This document shows, in pieces, positions 44,578-56,965 of a DNA stretch of 64,000 bases. The stretch's first letter is position 1. Each line of letters opens with the position of its first letter. The notes beneath the pieces were generated by a model, which saw nothing but the letters and a program-made list of their open reading frames with translations, had not been told where the DNA came from and did no database searches. A program made the translations under genes and the position numbers. This DNA is from Rhizophagus irregularis. Its lineage: Eukaryota; Glomeromycota; Glomeromycetes; Glomerales; Glomeraceae. The stretch spans positions 2,978,501-3,042,500 of the forward strand of contig NC_089447.1 of assembly GCF_026210795.1 (NCBI RefSeq), given 5' to 3'.

Positions 44578-45892
44578 ATGCCGGATGGTGACCCATTTTT
44601 TACAGTTAAAGAGTATATATAATAATCTATTTTAAATCTTAATTGTATATTAGCAACCGTTGAAATTCAATTCCTTTTTTTTTATTTTAGAGATATAGAA
44701 AATAATGTTGCAACAGCATTGACGTTATTTAATAGTTGGAATCGTATCTACAATACAGTTTCATCTAGGAATAATGAAGAACTAAAGAGAACAGAAGAAG
44801 AATTAAGGACAACTTTACAAGAAATAATAACTGATCTAGACGATGTAGAAGAAACAATAAATATCCTTTTCTTGAATAGAAAAAAAATTTTATAATTCTT
44901 CTTAATTATCGAATTCATTATCCTTAACAAATTGAAATGTATATTGAATTAAATACAAGTTGTTGAAAGTAATCCTGATAAATTTGGTTTAACAAAGACT
45001 GAAATAGAATCACGTCGTGAATTCGTTGAACAAACAAGACAACGATTACAGGTAAGTAAATCATTATTTTTTTCTTTTAAGAAATTATTATTAAAATTAT
45101 ATTCACATTTAATTTAGGAAATTCGATTAACATTGGATGACCCTCCGAAACGATTAAATTCTACGGGAAATCATCAAGTATGCTCTGCGAAAAAATAAAT
45201 TTTATTATCTATTTTCTTTTGCTAAATTTATCTTTACAACATATTCCTTATTTAGGAATTAATTGACGGATATAAGTCAACAAAAGTTTTTGAACAAGTT
45301 AGATCAAAATCAAGATATGAAGAAGTTATAGAAATGGATAATACTAGATTCATAGAAAATGAAGCTCAACAGCAAACTGTTAAGATTAATTATTAAAATT
45401 ATTCGATTTTTTTTTTGGAAGGAAATATAATTGAATAAATTATTTTATTTTAATAGATTTTGATGAGAGAACAAGATGAGCAATTAGAATCATTGTATGG
45501 AACCGCTAAGAATATTCACGAAATTGCTACTACAGTGGGAACTGAATTAGAGGATCAAAATATGTATGACAAGTTTATTTGTAGGATAGTAGATTATGTT
45601 GAAATTGCTTAAACTTATTTATCTTTAGGTTGTTGAGTGAATTTGGAGAACAAGTAGATAGAGCTCAAGGAAGATTAGAAAGAGCCATGAAGAAAGTAGC
45701 TTATGTTATTAAACAAAATGAAGGTAAATTCTGACTGATATATTGTTTAATTAAATATTGTTTAATATTTATTAACATTTCATTAATTATAATATTATTA
45801 TATTACTTTCTTTAGAATCAAAATCGAATTGTTGTATTGGAGTTTTAATTGTTGTATTAATTATTTTGCTAATATTAGTTGTAGCTGTTTAA
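44578..45892 (+). CDS. syntaxin 6 / Tlg1-type Qc-SNARE
   Basis: Eight exons (44578-44612, 44691-44860, 44957-45051, 45118-45177, 45256-45378, 45457-45563, 45629-45723, 45816-45892) give a 253-aa protein; human syntaxin 6 has 255. It starts MPDGDPFFTVKEDIE (human DPFFVVKGEV). The N-terminal three-helix domain contains ITDLDDVEETIKVVESNPDKFGLTKTEIESRREFVEQTR. The Qc SNARE motif runs from about residue 160 (ILMREQDEQLESLYGTAKNI to RLERAMKKVAYVI), with the central Gln in EFGEQVDRA. A C-terminal anchor follows (NCCIGVLIVVLIILLILVVAV). It acts in fusion at the trans-Golgi network and endosomes. Seven introns are needed; six are GT-AG. The second (44861-44956) fits only as an AT-AC U12-type intron, which restores exactly the syntaxin-6 spacing (ETIKVVESNP versus human ETISIVEANP). 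Confidence 0.93.
44861..44956 (+). other. probable U12-type AT-AC intron
   Basis: The 96-base intron starts ATATCCTTTTC, an exact match to the minor-spliceosome 5' splice site (ATATCCTTT). It contains ATTATCCTTAACAAAT, a near-perfect U12 branch site (TTCCTTAAC) with the branch A about 19 bases before the 3' end, and ends TAAATAC. No GT donor that keeps the syntaxin-6 frame is present nearby. Splicing at AT-AC gives a 253-aa protein aligned without gaps to syntaxin 6 at the join. Confidence 0.82.
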
Positions 45893-48185
45893 CAATAAGA
45901 ATATATTGTATTACTGGTAATTTAGTCATGTTTATAGGTTTACAAAATAATTGTTTATTAGAAAATATGTTTAATAATTTATTTGGGAGAACAAAAAGTA
46001 TAATTGTTAAAAGTAAAAATTTTTTTTCGCTTAATTTTACTTACTCATAAAATAGGGCAATGAGAATTATTCGAAGTGATAATTAACCAGCGTAAATTAT
46101 TAGACCACTCCGAATATAGTCCGATCGGGGTCAATTACTTTTGGAGATTTTAAAAATTAATCGAATTAATAATAATAATGGCTAGTATTCTGTAGCGATC
46201 GGCCTTCATCTTGGTTCTTCAATCCCTTGCTGATTTTGAAATAATTTTCTTTGAAAATTCATTAATAAAAATACAGTACATAATACCATAAATTCCGGTC
46301 AATAACAAATACTGCAATACAAAACCAATCCGTTAAGAATTCATAAAAATCGCTTTAAATTCGTAACATCTCAAGTTAGATAACAAATTATATTCACACC
46401 GTCCATGTGTTATAATTTAAATAACGAAAATCACTACTCAATTTTATGGTAACAGGTTTTGCATGAGAATCTTATATAAAAGGTGATCTTTTTCGGGGGG
46501 AGTTCATTTGTTTGTATTCGTTTTCTTTTTTTAATAAAAAAATGCCTGTAGAAACTTTTATCGATAGTATTATCAGAAATACCTGATATTGAGAGAAATG
46601 ATATTTAATTAATAAAACTTGATGTAAAATTTCAATCTTAGTACTCTTACATATTTTCTTGACAACGAAAAAAATCTCTTTTAAACATCAATGAATTATT
46701 CACATGATATATATCATTACAATCTTTTGATTATCCTTACTTTACATTAATTTATCTTATACTCACTTGGAACGTAAAATTCTAATAATAATAATATTGA
46801 TGACAAAATATTATTTGAATGAATGATATTAAAAAAAAAATCTAAAGGAATTGAAGTTTTAAAAAAAATTAATGTAAAAATTTTTTTAAATTTTATTTAA
46901 ATTATAATAATTATAATTTAATAAATTTTTTTTAAATGAATTTGTTGATCATAAGAAGGAGGAATTTCTTTATATGAATTATTGTCCAGAGCAAGGAAAT
47001 AATTCTTATTAATTTATTAATTTCCTTTAAAATTTATTTTATTTTACAAGAATTATTTGTATTTTACTATTCTTGAATATTATATTTCTAATTAGTTTAA
47101 CCGTAAATTTGTTCTTAAAATTTTAAAAAATTGTAAAAATTTAAAAATATTAGATTTTGGTGGTCAAAGTATGATAGTAATTACTAGACAATGTTATCAC
47201 ATTTAAGGATATTTTCTTAAAAATTGCTGTTCATTTCTCAATGTAATAGAAATTGAATGTTATGCAAGTAAAAGATTAATTAAAGAATTTGCTAATTAAA
47301 TATTAAAGTTATAGTAGGTCTTAATCCCCAGATAGTTGATAGGTGTACAACAAATAATTTTGGTGGGAACTGATAAAATAATAAACGTGGTTTCTTGTCA
47401 TTCACAGATATAATCGTTAATGATATTAGAAAATAGATGGGAGATTTTCTAGTATTCAAGGGATAAAGATAAATTGCTTGTATATAAGACATCCTAAAGT
47501 TGTTTCCTTCAAGATAAGGACGATAATATGATTAGGAATAAATATTATATTGCCAAAGAAGAATATTGTATTATTTATGAGAGTGAAGAAACGAAGAAAC
47601 GAAGAAAGTGAAGAAAACGAAGAAAGTGTAGTAAGCGAAGAGAATGAAGAATAAGACTTACATAAGACTTATAAGGATACAAAATCCTCAGGTAAGAATA
47701 TTGTATTTGTTGCTCTTTATATCTTTATTGATCAATCAAATATTAAAATTTATTTTCTATTTTATAATATATACAGTAAATACTCACCTGCGAATGAACA
47801 GATTTGAAAATGGACAATTGGACATTTTTTTTTCATTAAATAAGTCACTTTCTTCTCTCGTCAACCCCTTTATAGTCATCCTACATATAGTCCATGAAGA
47901 AATTAAAAATCTACTTTTTAATACATATTCATCAAAAGAAATGAATTTTTAAAAAGTGTGGAAATCGGGTGATCTGATTTCACGGGGTGGTTAGTGGTTA
48001 CCAATAGTGGATTACGTAGAAAAATTATAAAAATAAATATCCAGTATTTTAAAATGATAATCTTCGAATGTGATATATGTGTTTTTGTAATTGTACAGTT
48101 TATTTAAATAAATAAATAAATAAATAAATTTTTTAAATATAATAAATTACTTGATCTATAAAAAAATCTTCACTCTTTTTTTTAT
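45893..48185. other. spacer between syntaxin 6 and the START gene
   Basis: About 2.3 kb. No intact gene is seen. It contains an F-box/LRR-like relic near 46535-47300, a GAAGAAAG/ACGAAGAAA-rich purine repeat at 47578-47660, and AT-rich filler. The last 200 bases are probably the 3' UTR of the START gene. Confidence 0.5.
46950..47300 (+). pseudogene. possible F-box/LRR gene relic
   Basis: One frame reads FVLKILKNCKNLKILDFGG and, after a stop, FLKNCCSFLNVIEIECYASKRLIKEF. The spacing of Leu, Asn and Cys is that of leucine-rich repeats in the F-box proteins found elsewhere in this window. Further stops interrupt it and no F-box could be read upstream. An ATG at 46542 (MPVETFIDSII) stops after 14 codons. 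Weak evidence; chance in AT-rich DNA is possible. Confidence 0.25.
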
Positions 48186-49989
48186 TTAAATAACATTCCT
48201 ATTACGCCATTTCTTAATTCCTGCAATCAATACGAGACTATACGCAAAAGCAACAATTATAAATCTGTTCGCTTTTGAACCACCTTGTGAAGAATTCCCT
48301 CCAAATAATAAAACAGTATCTATAAAAGATTTCCAAAAAGAAGAACCTGTAAAAGGAATCTTTTTATCAATAGATCTTTTATTATTGTTTCCTTTTGTAT
48401 TTGATAGAAATTCATCGAATGATGAATAAGCTGGCCTATCTGATCTGGTACTATTTTCAACCAAACTTCCTCCACTAAATGAAGCATTCCTTCTATGATA
48501 ATTATGCTGTAAGGAAGAAGATGAGGAAGATGATGATAAAGATACAGAAATTGATGATGATGATCTTTTTGGTACTTTTGGTATGAATGGAGTATTTGTA
48601 AGCATTTTTGAAACGCTTTGATGTGGCATTTTGGAAAGTAATTTATTCAATTTTTTAACCGAGGCTGGCAATTCTCTCGTTGATACTAAGAAAAATGACG
48701 AATTAATAAATCTTTTTTTAAATTAACTATAAAATTTTTTAAAATTTATTATATCCTTACCTAATGTAATTACGGATTTAGGAATCCATCCTTTTGGATT
48801 GGCATCAGCAATTTGAACTACAAAGCACTTATTTGGTTGATCTTTGATAGGCGTAACAACCACACCAGCGCAACCAGCTTCAATTCTAATAACTCCCGAT
48901 TTTTCAGGACAAAGTTTATGTTCAATACTTTTATTAACCATGACCAATCTACCATCTTCAAGCTGTGTCGAATATCCAATAGTAACAACATCCCTTGCTG
49001 ATGTTGGAAAGACTGCTTTCATTTTGATATACTTTTTAAAGGAATAAATAAATATATAATTTTTTTTCAAAGTAACACCAACTTTAAAAATTAAAAAAAA
49101 AAACAATAAATAAATAAATATATATATTACCTGAACTCTAGTAGATTCATCAATAGTTTCAATAATTCCAGCTTCATCAGTCATAGGATCCCATTCAGAT
49201 CTTCTTCTAACATCAGCTAATAAATCAAAAGTAGTTTGTGGTGTATTTTCCATCGTACCCATAATTTTAAAGCAACAATCTGATACTTTGGAATTTTGAT
49301 AAACTTTAATATCCGTATCTTTATCTTCATAAATTAAACTCCATGGCGCGTCATCATCTTTTGTATCGACAAACTCTAGAATTGTTCCTAATAATCGTGT
49401 TGTTATTTCTGAATATTTATTTTTTGACGCTAAAATAAAATAAATTAAAATTGTAGATAATTAGATAAATAAATAAAATTCTTTTTTTAAGATTAAACTA
49501 TAATTACCAACTATTGGCGGATTAAGTGAGAAATTTTGTGTTGAAGAAATTTGTCGAGAATTTGTTGATGCATTTTTATTATCTTCATTATTATTCACTT
49601 GTTTTCCGGAAGAGTTTATAGACCTTTTGGTATTATTATGATTATTATTATGATTATTATTATTATTAGATTGTCTTAATGTCTTTCCTGAAAGATAATT
49701 AATTAATGCTGTAGATAAACTCGGTATACCAAGTAAATGATGATATGCAAAAAAGAAGACTAATTGAAAAAATATAAAGTGAAGACTATCTAATGACCTA
49801 GAAAGAATGTCTATTTTATAAAAATAAGAGGTAAAAGTAAAAATTTTTTTTTAGTGATTATGAATGAAAGAAAGAAGAACCGCAACTTTATGAAAGTTTT
49901 AATAACTTACGTTTATTCATTTGATATAATACCAAAGGAGGAAATCCCAATACGACGATTAATGATGCTATACTTGTCTCGGAATTCAT
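48186..49989 (-). CDS. membrane START-domain lipid-binding protein
   Basis: Exons 49911-49989, about 49508-49811, 49131-49429, 48761-49031 and 48186-48685 give a protein of roughly 470 aa. The N-terminus (ETSIASLIVVLGFPPLVLYQ, then SLHFIFFQLVFFFAYHHLLG) looks membrane-inserted, followed by an Asn/Ser-rich linker. The START domain starts at WSLIYEDKDTDIKVYQNSK and includes TFDLLADVRRRSEWDP, then MKAVFPTSARDVVTIGYS and CFVVQIADANPKGWIPKSVI. After a Ser-rich stretch comes a C-terminal anchor (FIIVAFAYSLVLIAGIKKWRNRN). START domains bind sterols or phospholipids between membranes; the ligand here is unknown. The first intron boundary is uncertain: the good donor at 49910 needs an acceptor near 49790 to keep frame, while a weaker in-frame donor upstream would allow the acceptor at 49812. 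Everything from exon 3 on is firm. Confidence 0.82.
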
Positions 49990-51987
49990 TATTATTAAAT
50001 CTTTACGAATATTTTATTCGTAGTGTTGATAAAAATTTTGATGAAGAGATGAAAAATTCAGTAAAAGATTATTTATAATTTGGTGATCCATAATAAGTTA
50101 AATATGGCAAATCGGCGCCAATAATCTTCTAATATTTAATAAATGGTTTTTTTTTAAAATGTAATGACGGATGTTACACGAACGTCCACGATATGTACCA
50201 TGCAGGTGTGTTATTATCACGTGACTCGTAAATAAAATTCTTACATTGTTAATGACACTATAAGTAGTATAATTAAATCACCATTGTAAAAATTTGTTGT
50301 ACTTTTTTTTAAGTTCGACGGTTTGTCAATTGAAGAGAAATAGTAATAATTTACATGAAAGAAAACCGGTTAATTATTTACATCATGTGACATCAAATAA
50401 ATGGCGTAATAAATTCTACTTTCTTGAATAGGAATATTATTTTGACAATAAACACTTTCCTTTGTGAGTGAAAGTTCCAGACTTTGTTTCAAGTCTGAGT
50501 TTATCAAAGAATTTATTTCAAACTTTTCAATTTCACAATTTCATATTAACGCATTTTACATTCTAATAAAAAAGATTTAATAATATATATATAAATATTT
50601 ACTAAGTATTTCAAATATAGGATAATTACATTTTAATCTAAAGATGAGTAATAATATTTTTTATTAAATCTGTTGGCAATAAATAGATTATAATCTAGAA
50701 TCTTCAAATGCAGAATTAAGGAGGAATGTAAACAAATTTATCATTATTTGAAACTATTTGAAACACAAACTTATTATATGTAAACAAAGTATATAAATGT
50801 TTGCTGCTCCGGCATCCGGATTGATCCGGATCAACTCGGATAAATACGGATATTCGGATGGGAAATCCAAAAATTATTAAAGATTGGATAGAATGATCAT
50901 GTGACTTTTCGATAGAAACATCAAATACCGCAAATACCAAATCAATTACATTTGCCACATTTTTTTTTTTAAAAAAAAGTGAAGGTTTCTTGAACTATTT
51001 CATTTTCGTTTTAAATGATTTATTCCATAAAGGAGTTAATTGAATTAATTAAAATAATTATTTAGAACAATCAGATTCTAGAGATAACAAACCTTAGTTC
51101 AGAAAATGGATCATTATAGAATAATTTTTGTATTATTAATATTCTTAATCGTAATTATTGCAATTATTAATGTAATTATAAAATGTAATATTAAAATTCG
51201 CCAAATAACATACGTTTTTCTTTTTTTGGTTAGTAATTAGTGATAAGATTCGTCCAGTTAAATTAGAAATACCTAAAAGAGTAATTTAATTCTACGTGTG
51301 AATGTGGGAAGTGATCTTTGGTTCTTTGGGAAAATAAAACTAACTTACGCTTTTTATTAATCAAATTGTGAAATGATTACAAATACTGTATAAAAAATTA
51401 CCGTATATAAATGATTTCGAAGATTGAACTTTTTCATTGAGAAATGATTAAGAAATGATTGGCCTATTGATTATAATTATTAATGTCAATTTCACTAATT
51501 TTATATTACTATCTAAGACCATCCTAAGCTTGAATAACAGGTAATTTTTAATATATCTTATTTTATTTCTTATTTAATAAAATTAAAAATTTTTTTCTTT
51601 TAATTTTTAAAAAAACTTGAAAAAGGTATTGTAAAAAATAGTATAACAATAAGGATATATATAGTAATATTCGATATTCAAAACAATATTAAATAATTTT
51701 TTCTAAATATATAGATATGAAACATAATCAATGGTTAATTAATCTGCAATTTTTTGCATGTACACAATGCAATTTTTCTTTCTATTATGATGTACGACGT
51801 GCATTGCCTTGCATTGGCATGATTAAGTATTTTCCGACCTATTTTTTATGAATAAAATTAAAATTCCACTTTTACCCTTAATATTACAAGAAATTCCTTT
51901 TTCCTTATTTTTTTTTTTTGAGGAAAAAAAAAAATTTCAAATCTCCTTAAAAATTTTTCTTTTTTTTTTTTCTACTTTTTTTAAAAT
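49990..51987. other. gene-free spacer upstream of the F-box/LRR gene
   Basis: About 2 kb with no supported gene. Short frames at 50716-50958 (-) and 51848-52051 (+) show no domain; the second is a shadow overlapping the F-box gene start. GGATNNGGAT-type words cluster at 50813-50862. The last 150 bases before the F-box gene are poly-T/poly-A promoter-like sequence. Confidence 0.55.
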
Positions 51988-53610
51988 ATGTATAATAATA
52001 AAAGGAAATTTCCACCAAATTTACCTTTGGATTGTATTGTTGAAATATTAGAATATCTACGAAATGATAAAAAAACACTTTTTTCAAATCTTTTCGTAAA
52101 TCGAACATGGTGTCAACTTATTATACCATTATTATGGTATCGACCTTTCGAAATAAGAAATAAAGAAAATATTAAGATAATCGATACATTAATTTTATGT
52201 CTTTCAAAACGAGAAAAATTAAAATTTCTAGAAAAGATGAATGGAAATCGAAAAATGATTAATATAGAAAGGACACCGATATTTGATTATCCACATTATA
52301 TAAGAGGATTAGATTATAGAAATCTTGAATATTTAATTGAAAGTTGGGTAACAAATTCAAATGATAATCTTTTACCTCGTAATATTGAAATATTTTTATT
52401 TAATCTTATCGGAAATTTAATATTTACTCGTTCACGTGGATTAACAATTTTAACTTTAGAACATTATGATTATTATTATTATAAATTTAGAAAATCAAAT
52501 TATACAAGTTTTAAAGAAATTTTATCTTTTAATAATATTAAAAATACTTTGGAAAATTTACAAAAATTGGAAATTAAATTTTTTTCAGAAATTTATGATG
52601 AAAAAATTAGTTCAGAAATAATATCAAATTTATTCTTTACCTTATCAAAATATGCAAATAATATAAAACATATTTATATTGATGTTTCAGTTGAAGAAAC
52701 TATTTTATTCTCCCAAATTTGTGATTCTTTTACAAATTTAATTGAATCTCAATCAAATCTTATAACTTTAGAAGTTAATCAATATTTGGGTTTTTCTTTT
52801 GTTAATTCTTTATATACTCAATCAAATTCTTTAACTCTTCTTAAAATTAATTATTTAAAAAATTTTCATACTTTATTACCAGCTCTTAGTGCTTGTATAA
52901 ATTTAGAAACTTTGGAATTTTCAGAATATTTTATGATTGAAGATATTGATGATTTGGTTACTTGTGTAAATAATTTATCTCCTATTTATATCAAAAATTT
53001 ACTTGCTTATAGAATTGATCCTGAAAGTATTGAAGAAAATTTTGCTTCTTCTATGATGATTTTAATTAAATTATCTGTAAATACTTTAAAATCTTTAACT
53101 TTAGATCATGTTAATCAAGGAATACTTGAAGTAATAAGTATTAATTGTCCTAGAATTATTTATCTTTCTTTAAATATTATTCCTGAAGAAATTTCTTTTT
53201 TTTCTAAAATTTTATCTTCTTTAACTTGTTTAGAATCTTTGATTTTTATAGAAGATTTTACTGGTGATTTATCTTTTCGTAAAAGGAATATTTTACTTGA
53301 TATTGCAAGTAATTTACCTTATACTTTAAAATATTTTGGTTTTTGGACTATGGATTATGATATTTTATATGATTTTTTACAAAATATTCATGTTTCAATA
53401 CAAGAATTGGATATATTTAAAGGTTTAAATGATGATGAAATGAATATTATAATTAATTTTGCAAGAAATAATGGAAATTTAAAAAAATTTGGTTATAAAA
53501 AAGTTTTTTCAAATGAATCAAATGTATCTGATTTATGTTTTAATGAAGCAAAATCTATTATTCCAATTATTGGTGAAGCAAGACATATTAAACATTATGT
53601 AATTAATTGA
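51988..53610 (+). CDS. F-box protein with LRR-like C-terminus
   Basis: A single-exon 540-aa protein. The F-box is at about residues 8-52: FPPNLPLDCIVEILEYLRND, then LFSNLFVNRTWCQLIIPLLWYRPF. The remainder has irregular leucine-rich repeats, for example NTLENLQKLEIKFF, SACINLETLEFSEYF, NTLKSLTLDHVNQGILEVISINCPRIIYLSL, SSLTCLESLIFIEDF and NLPYTLKYFGFW. Such proteins are substrate receptors of SCF (Skp1-cullin-F-box) ubiquitin ligases; the target cannot be guessed. The family is large in mycorrhizal fungi. The gene uses extremely AT-biased codons, as do its neighbours. No intron is needed, and the start is the first ATG after a poly-T leader. Confidence 0.87.
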   Translation: MYNNKRKFPPNLPLDCIVEILEYLRNDKKTLFSNLFVNRTWCQLIIPLLWYRPFEIRNKENIKIIDTLILCLSKREKLKFLEKMNGNRKMINIERTPIFDYPHYIRGLDYRNLEYLIESWVTNSNDNLLPRNIEIFLFNLIGNLIFTRSRGLTILTLEHYDYYYYKFRKSNYTSFKEILSFNNIKNTLENLQKLEIKFFSEIYDEKISSEIISNLFFTLSKYANNIKHIYIDVSVEETILFSQICDSFTNLIESQSNLITLEVNQYLGFSFVNSLYTQSNSLTLLKINYLKNFHTLLPALSACINLETLEFSEYFMIEDIDDLVTCVNNLSPIYIKNLLAYRIDPESIEENFASSMMILIKLSVNTLKSLTLDHVNQGILEVISINCPRIIYLSLNIIPEEISFFSKILSSLTCLESLIFIEDFTGDLSFRKRNILLDIASNLPYTLKYFGFWTMDYDILYDFLQNIHVSIQELDIFKGLNDDEMNIIINFARNNGNLKKFGYKKVFSNESNVSDLCFNEAKSIIPIIGEARHIKHYVIN

Positions 53611-54306
53611 TTAGAGAAAAATCTGTGAGAAACTTAAGAAACACTGAGAAAACTTAAGAGAGAATTTGAGAATTTGAGGATTTAAAAAAAAAAAAAAAAA
53701 AAAAAGATTTGTATATTTAAAAGACATTTTAAGGTTTCTTTTTAAGATATTATTATTTTTTGTTTTTTCTTTTTTTTTTTTTCTTTTCTTTCTTTTTTTC
53801 TTTTTGTTGGGAAATTAAATTAGTCGATTTTAGTTTTTCTTTTTTTTTTTTCTTATTTTTTAGGATCTTCTTGGAACTATTTTGATCCTTTACAATATGT
53901 TGAATGATCCTTTACAATATGTTGGAATGAATGGAATAAAAAAATTATTATGTTATGATAAATAAAAAAAAAATTGTAAAATAAAAAATATTATATAATT
54001 GGACTTGTAAAGTTCAAAATAATACATATTATAATAAAAAATTCCGATCGGAATGCGTACAAGGTCAAAAAAAACGAAAATATACAGTATAATTTCTTAT
54101 CGCAAAGGAATGAGATTTTACTAGCGTAAAAATTATTAAAAATATCAGAGCGACAGGATGCTTTGGCAAGTTGAACCCTCCTGCTGGAAAAGAAAGACAA
54201 GGAAATGTTTCATAAAAATTATTAAAAATATATAAAAAAACAAGTAAGGAAATGTTTAACATTTATCGTCCCATCAACTATAATCATCCGTTCATCAACA
54301 AAATTT
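53611..54306. other. convergent 3' spacer
   Basis: About 700 bases between the stops of the F-box/LRR gene (+) and the RRM gene (-). It begins with AACTTAAGA- and GAGAAT-type words and an A-run, then T-rich tracts. TTTACAATATGTTG(A/G)A is repeated at 53888 and 53911. No gene seen. Confidence 0.55.
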
Positions 54307-55615
54307 TTAATTTTCTTTTTTTTTCCTAAAAGTTTTATTGATCTTTAAATTTAATCCGTTTAAAGTTACATAACCTGATTCAATAGCAGTCGAGAAACAC
54401 TCTTTTTCCTCGAATTCTGCAAATGCGCAGTTCTAAGAAGAAAAAAAAAAATATTGAATTATACAAACGCAAAGTATTTATATAAGCACAAAAGTTTTTT
54501 TTTCTTACCTTATTACGAATAATTCTAATGAATCTAACATGTCCAAATTTATTCTCTAGACATTGTTTGAGTTGATGCACATCAATATTTTCTTTACCGA
54601 TACCCACGTAAATTGAATTGAATCCTTTGTATTCTCCAAAAAAATCTTCATTGATTTCATTCGTTTCATTATAATTTCCTTGATAATCAGATGTAGATGT
54701 CGATTGCAAATTATCATTTTGTTCATGTTGTCCATTTTGTCTATGTTGTCCATTTTGTCCATATACTCCATTTTGTCCATGTACTCCATTTAGTCCATGT
54801 TGTCCATTTTGTCCATAGTATCCATTTTGTCCATGTTGTCCATTTTGTCCGGATGAAACAAAATCATTTCTAACTCTGGGAAATTCGTTAGAGAAAGAAG
54901 CCCCATTGACTTTCGTAGAACTTCCTCCTTTAGTTACTTCTTTATATAAATTCGGTGAATTTGGCAAATTGATGATGTTATCATTTTCTTTAATTTGTGG
55001 AGGAGAGAAATGATTTTGTGGAGGGGAGAAATGATTTTGTGAATTTTCTGGATATACGAATCCATTATTCTGCTCAATTTGACCGAATGTATAATCATTT
55101 TTTTTATTCTTGGTAGAGAATACATTTCCGAATTTTATATTATCGATCTTGCCATCTGATCCTTTTTTTTTTTAAAAAAAAATAATAATAATTAAATGAA
55201 TGTTTATAAAAAATAAAATAAAATAAAATAAATAAATTATATATATCTTATATTACATACCTTTAACTAAATCTCTAAAACTTTTTACGAAACAAATTTC
55301 ATCACGAATACTTTCTACATTGGTATGCATAGCATCACATTCCAAATCCTCATGTTGATTACTATTTTTAGTATTATAATTATTACCAAATTTTTCTTGA
55401 AATTCTTTTGAATCTTTTAATAATTCCCTAATTAAAGATCTTTGAATAGAAATCAATTCATTTTGAGCAGTTGTTATTTGATTATATTTTAAAAGGGAAT
55501 AACTTTTATTATTATCTAAACTATTTTTAGTATTTTCATATCCATTACATAATGATGAAGAAATAATTGAAGTATTTTCAGAAACATTATCACCGTGGTT
55601 CATGTTTAAAGACAT
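54307..55615 (-). CDS. RRM RNA-binding protein with Gly-Gln-Asn-Gly repeats
   Basis: Three exons (55261-55615, 54509-55161, 54307-54432) give a 377-aa protein. Residues 1-118 are hydrophilic and Asn/Ser-rich with a helical segment (TTAQNELISIQRSLIRELLKD). Residues about 223-266 are a six-residue repeat built on G-Q-N-G-x-[HY]. A single C-terminal RRM spans about residues 295-372: RNP2-like SIYVGIG, HQLKQCLENKFGHVRFIRIIRNK, and after the last intron RNP1-like NCAFAEFE, SAIESGYVTLNGLNLKI-like closing strands. It should bind single-stranded RNA. The repeat and Asn-rich tracts suggest a low-complexity region that could drive condensation; this is inferred. The intron splits the RRM between RNP2 and RNP1 and must be spliced for a complete domain. 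A specific orthologue is not recognised. Confidence 0.8.
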
Positions 55616-56965
55616 ATGAAAGGATGAATATTATTAACTGGTAAGTGGGATACACGAAGGGTGAGGAAATGAAAAATAATATGTATTATGAAAATTACGG
55701 AAAGAGATATTATTATAATAAATTTCTCAGTTGATTTAATTTATATTGATTCAAATAAAAAATTTTTATTATTCGTTACTTAAAAAATGATCTAATATTC
55801 AATATGCTCTTATGTAATCCCGTCAAACTTTCAATACAGAAATAGACGGAGGAAAAAAAAAAAAATTTTTTTTTTCCTTAAAAAATAAACCGTAAGCCAC
55901 AACTTCCGATACTTCACATGACTTTATAAATCCCACTAAATGTTACTGCGGAAAAGAACTTGTTCATGTGGTTTTGTGTACGACAATAAACAAAAGGGTT
56001 TGCTTTACATAGGACAAGCCGATTGCCTTTATTTTTTTACATTTTTATTTTTTTTCTCTTCTTTTAATTTTTCTTAATAAAGACAACAATAAAAATTAAC
56101 TAATGAATTGTAGAGAAATCCATTGTTCATTAATTTTTTATTGATTTTTTAAGGGAGTATAAAAAAAGAACAAAAGATTTACTCATTATTTTTTTTAGAT
56201 GGATTATATTTTCAGAACTTAAATTATGGGAATGTTTATGATCGATCAATTAACCTTAATAGGTCTGGTACGTTGAAATTTACGCATTAAACCTTAAAAG
56301 TTCTATTCCGAAAATCATTATCATTTTAGTATAGGAAATTCATCACATTAACAATAAACGATCATTTCACTAAGATTTTTCTAACGATTTACCCGAAACA
56401 AAAACAAAAGGCTTTGAAAGTATGAGAACTTTGATACAAAATAATGTAACATAGAAAGTAACACGTAATTATTAATCATTATTAATCTTCTAACCTTAAC
56501 CTCATAATTCCTGGTATTTCTGGTATTAATTCCTGTATTTCTAGTATTTATAGTGATTCCCGTAATTCCCGTAATTCCGTAATTCCGTAATTCCCGTGAT
56601 TCCCGTGATTCCGGGCTATTCATATTAATATATTTAATTAAAAATTCTTTATTTAATTAATATTCTTTACAAAACAACAAAAACATGGAAATTCAATAAG
56701 GTAACGTTATACGTAATCCACGTAATCCACAACTAGCACCAGTTCCATTCAAAAAATTTGTTGATCGTCAATTATAACGTAATACAATTAACACAATAAC
56801 ACAATGACATACATTACATACATTTCATGTTTATCTCGGGGTGTCCTTTGTTGCCCTTTTTGCTATGATCAAACAACTTTTTTTTTTTTAACCTATATAT
56901 ATAACTTGGGTGAAGAACTTTTTTTAAAGGTAAAAATTTCATACCACTATTATTGATTCAAAAAT
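55616..56965. other. divergent spacer, RRM gene / F-box gene
   Basis: About 1.35 kb between two outward-facing genes, containing both promoters. No gene is seen; the 56381-56623 minus frame is only the translation of the microsatellite at 56510-56620. Poly-A/T tracts lie near 55850-55885. Confidence 0.5.
56510..56620. repeat. 9/10-bp repeats of ATTCCCGTA / TTCTGGTATT type
   Basis: About six copies of (A)TTCC(C)GT(A/G)A follow several TTCTGGTATT-like copies. The unit changes gradually along the array, suggesting slippage growth. Confidence 0.65.

Noticed and set aside
44957-44962. Alternative GT-AG-style acceptor (tacaag) for syntaxin-6 intron 2
   Set aside because: No matching GT donor exists at the upstream exon end, and using this acceptor drops one residue relative to the otherwise gap-free alignment with syntaxin 6.
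47292-47492. Minus-strand open frame of 66 codons
   Set aside because: No domain, and composition typical of its AT-rich surroundings.
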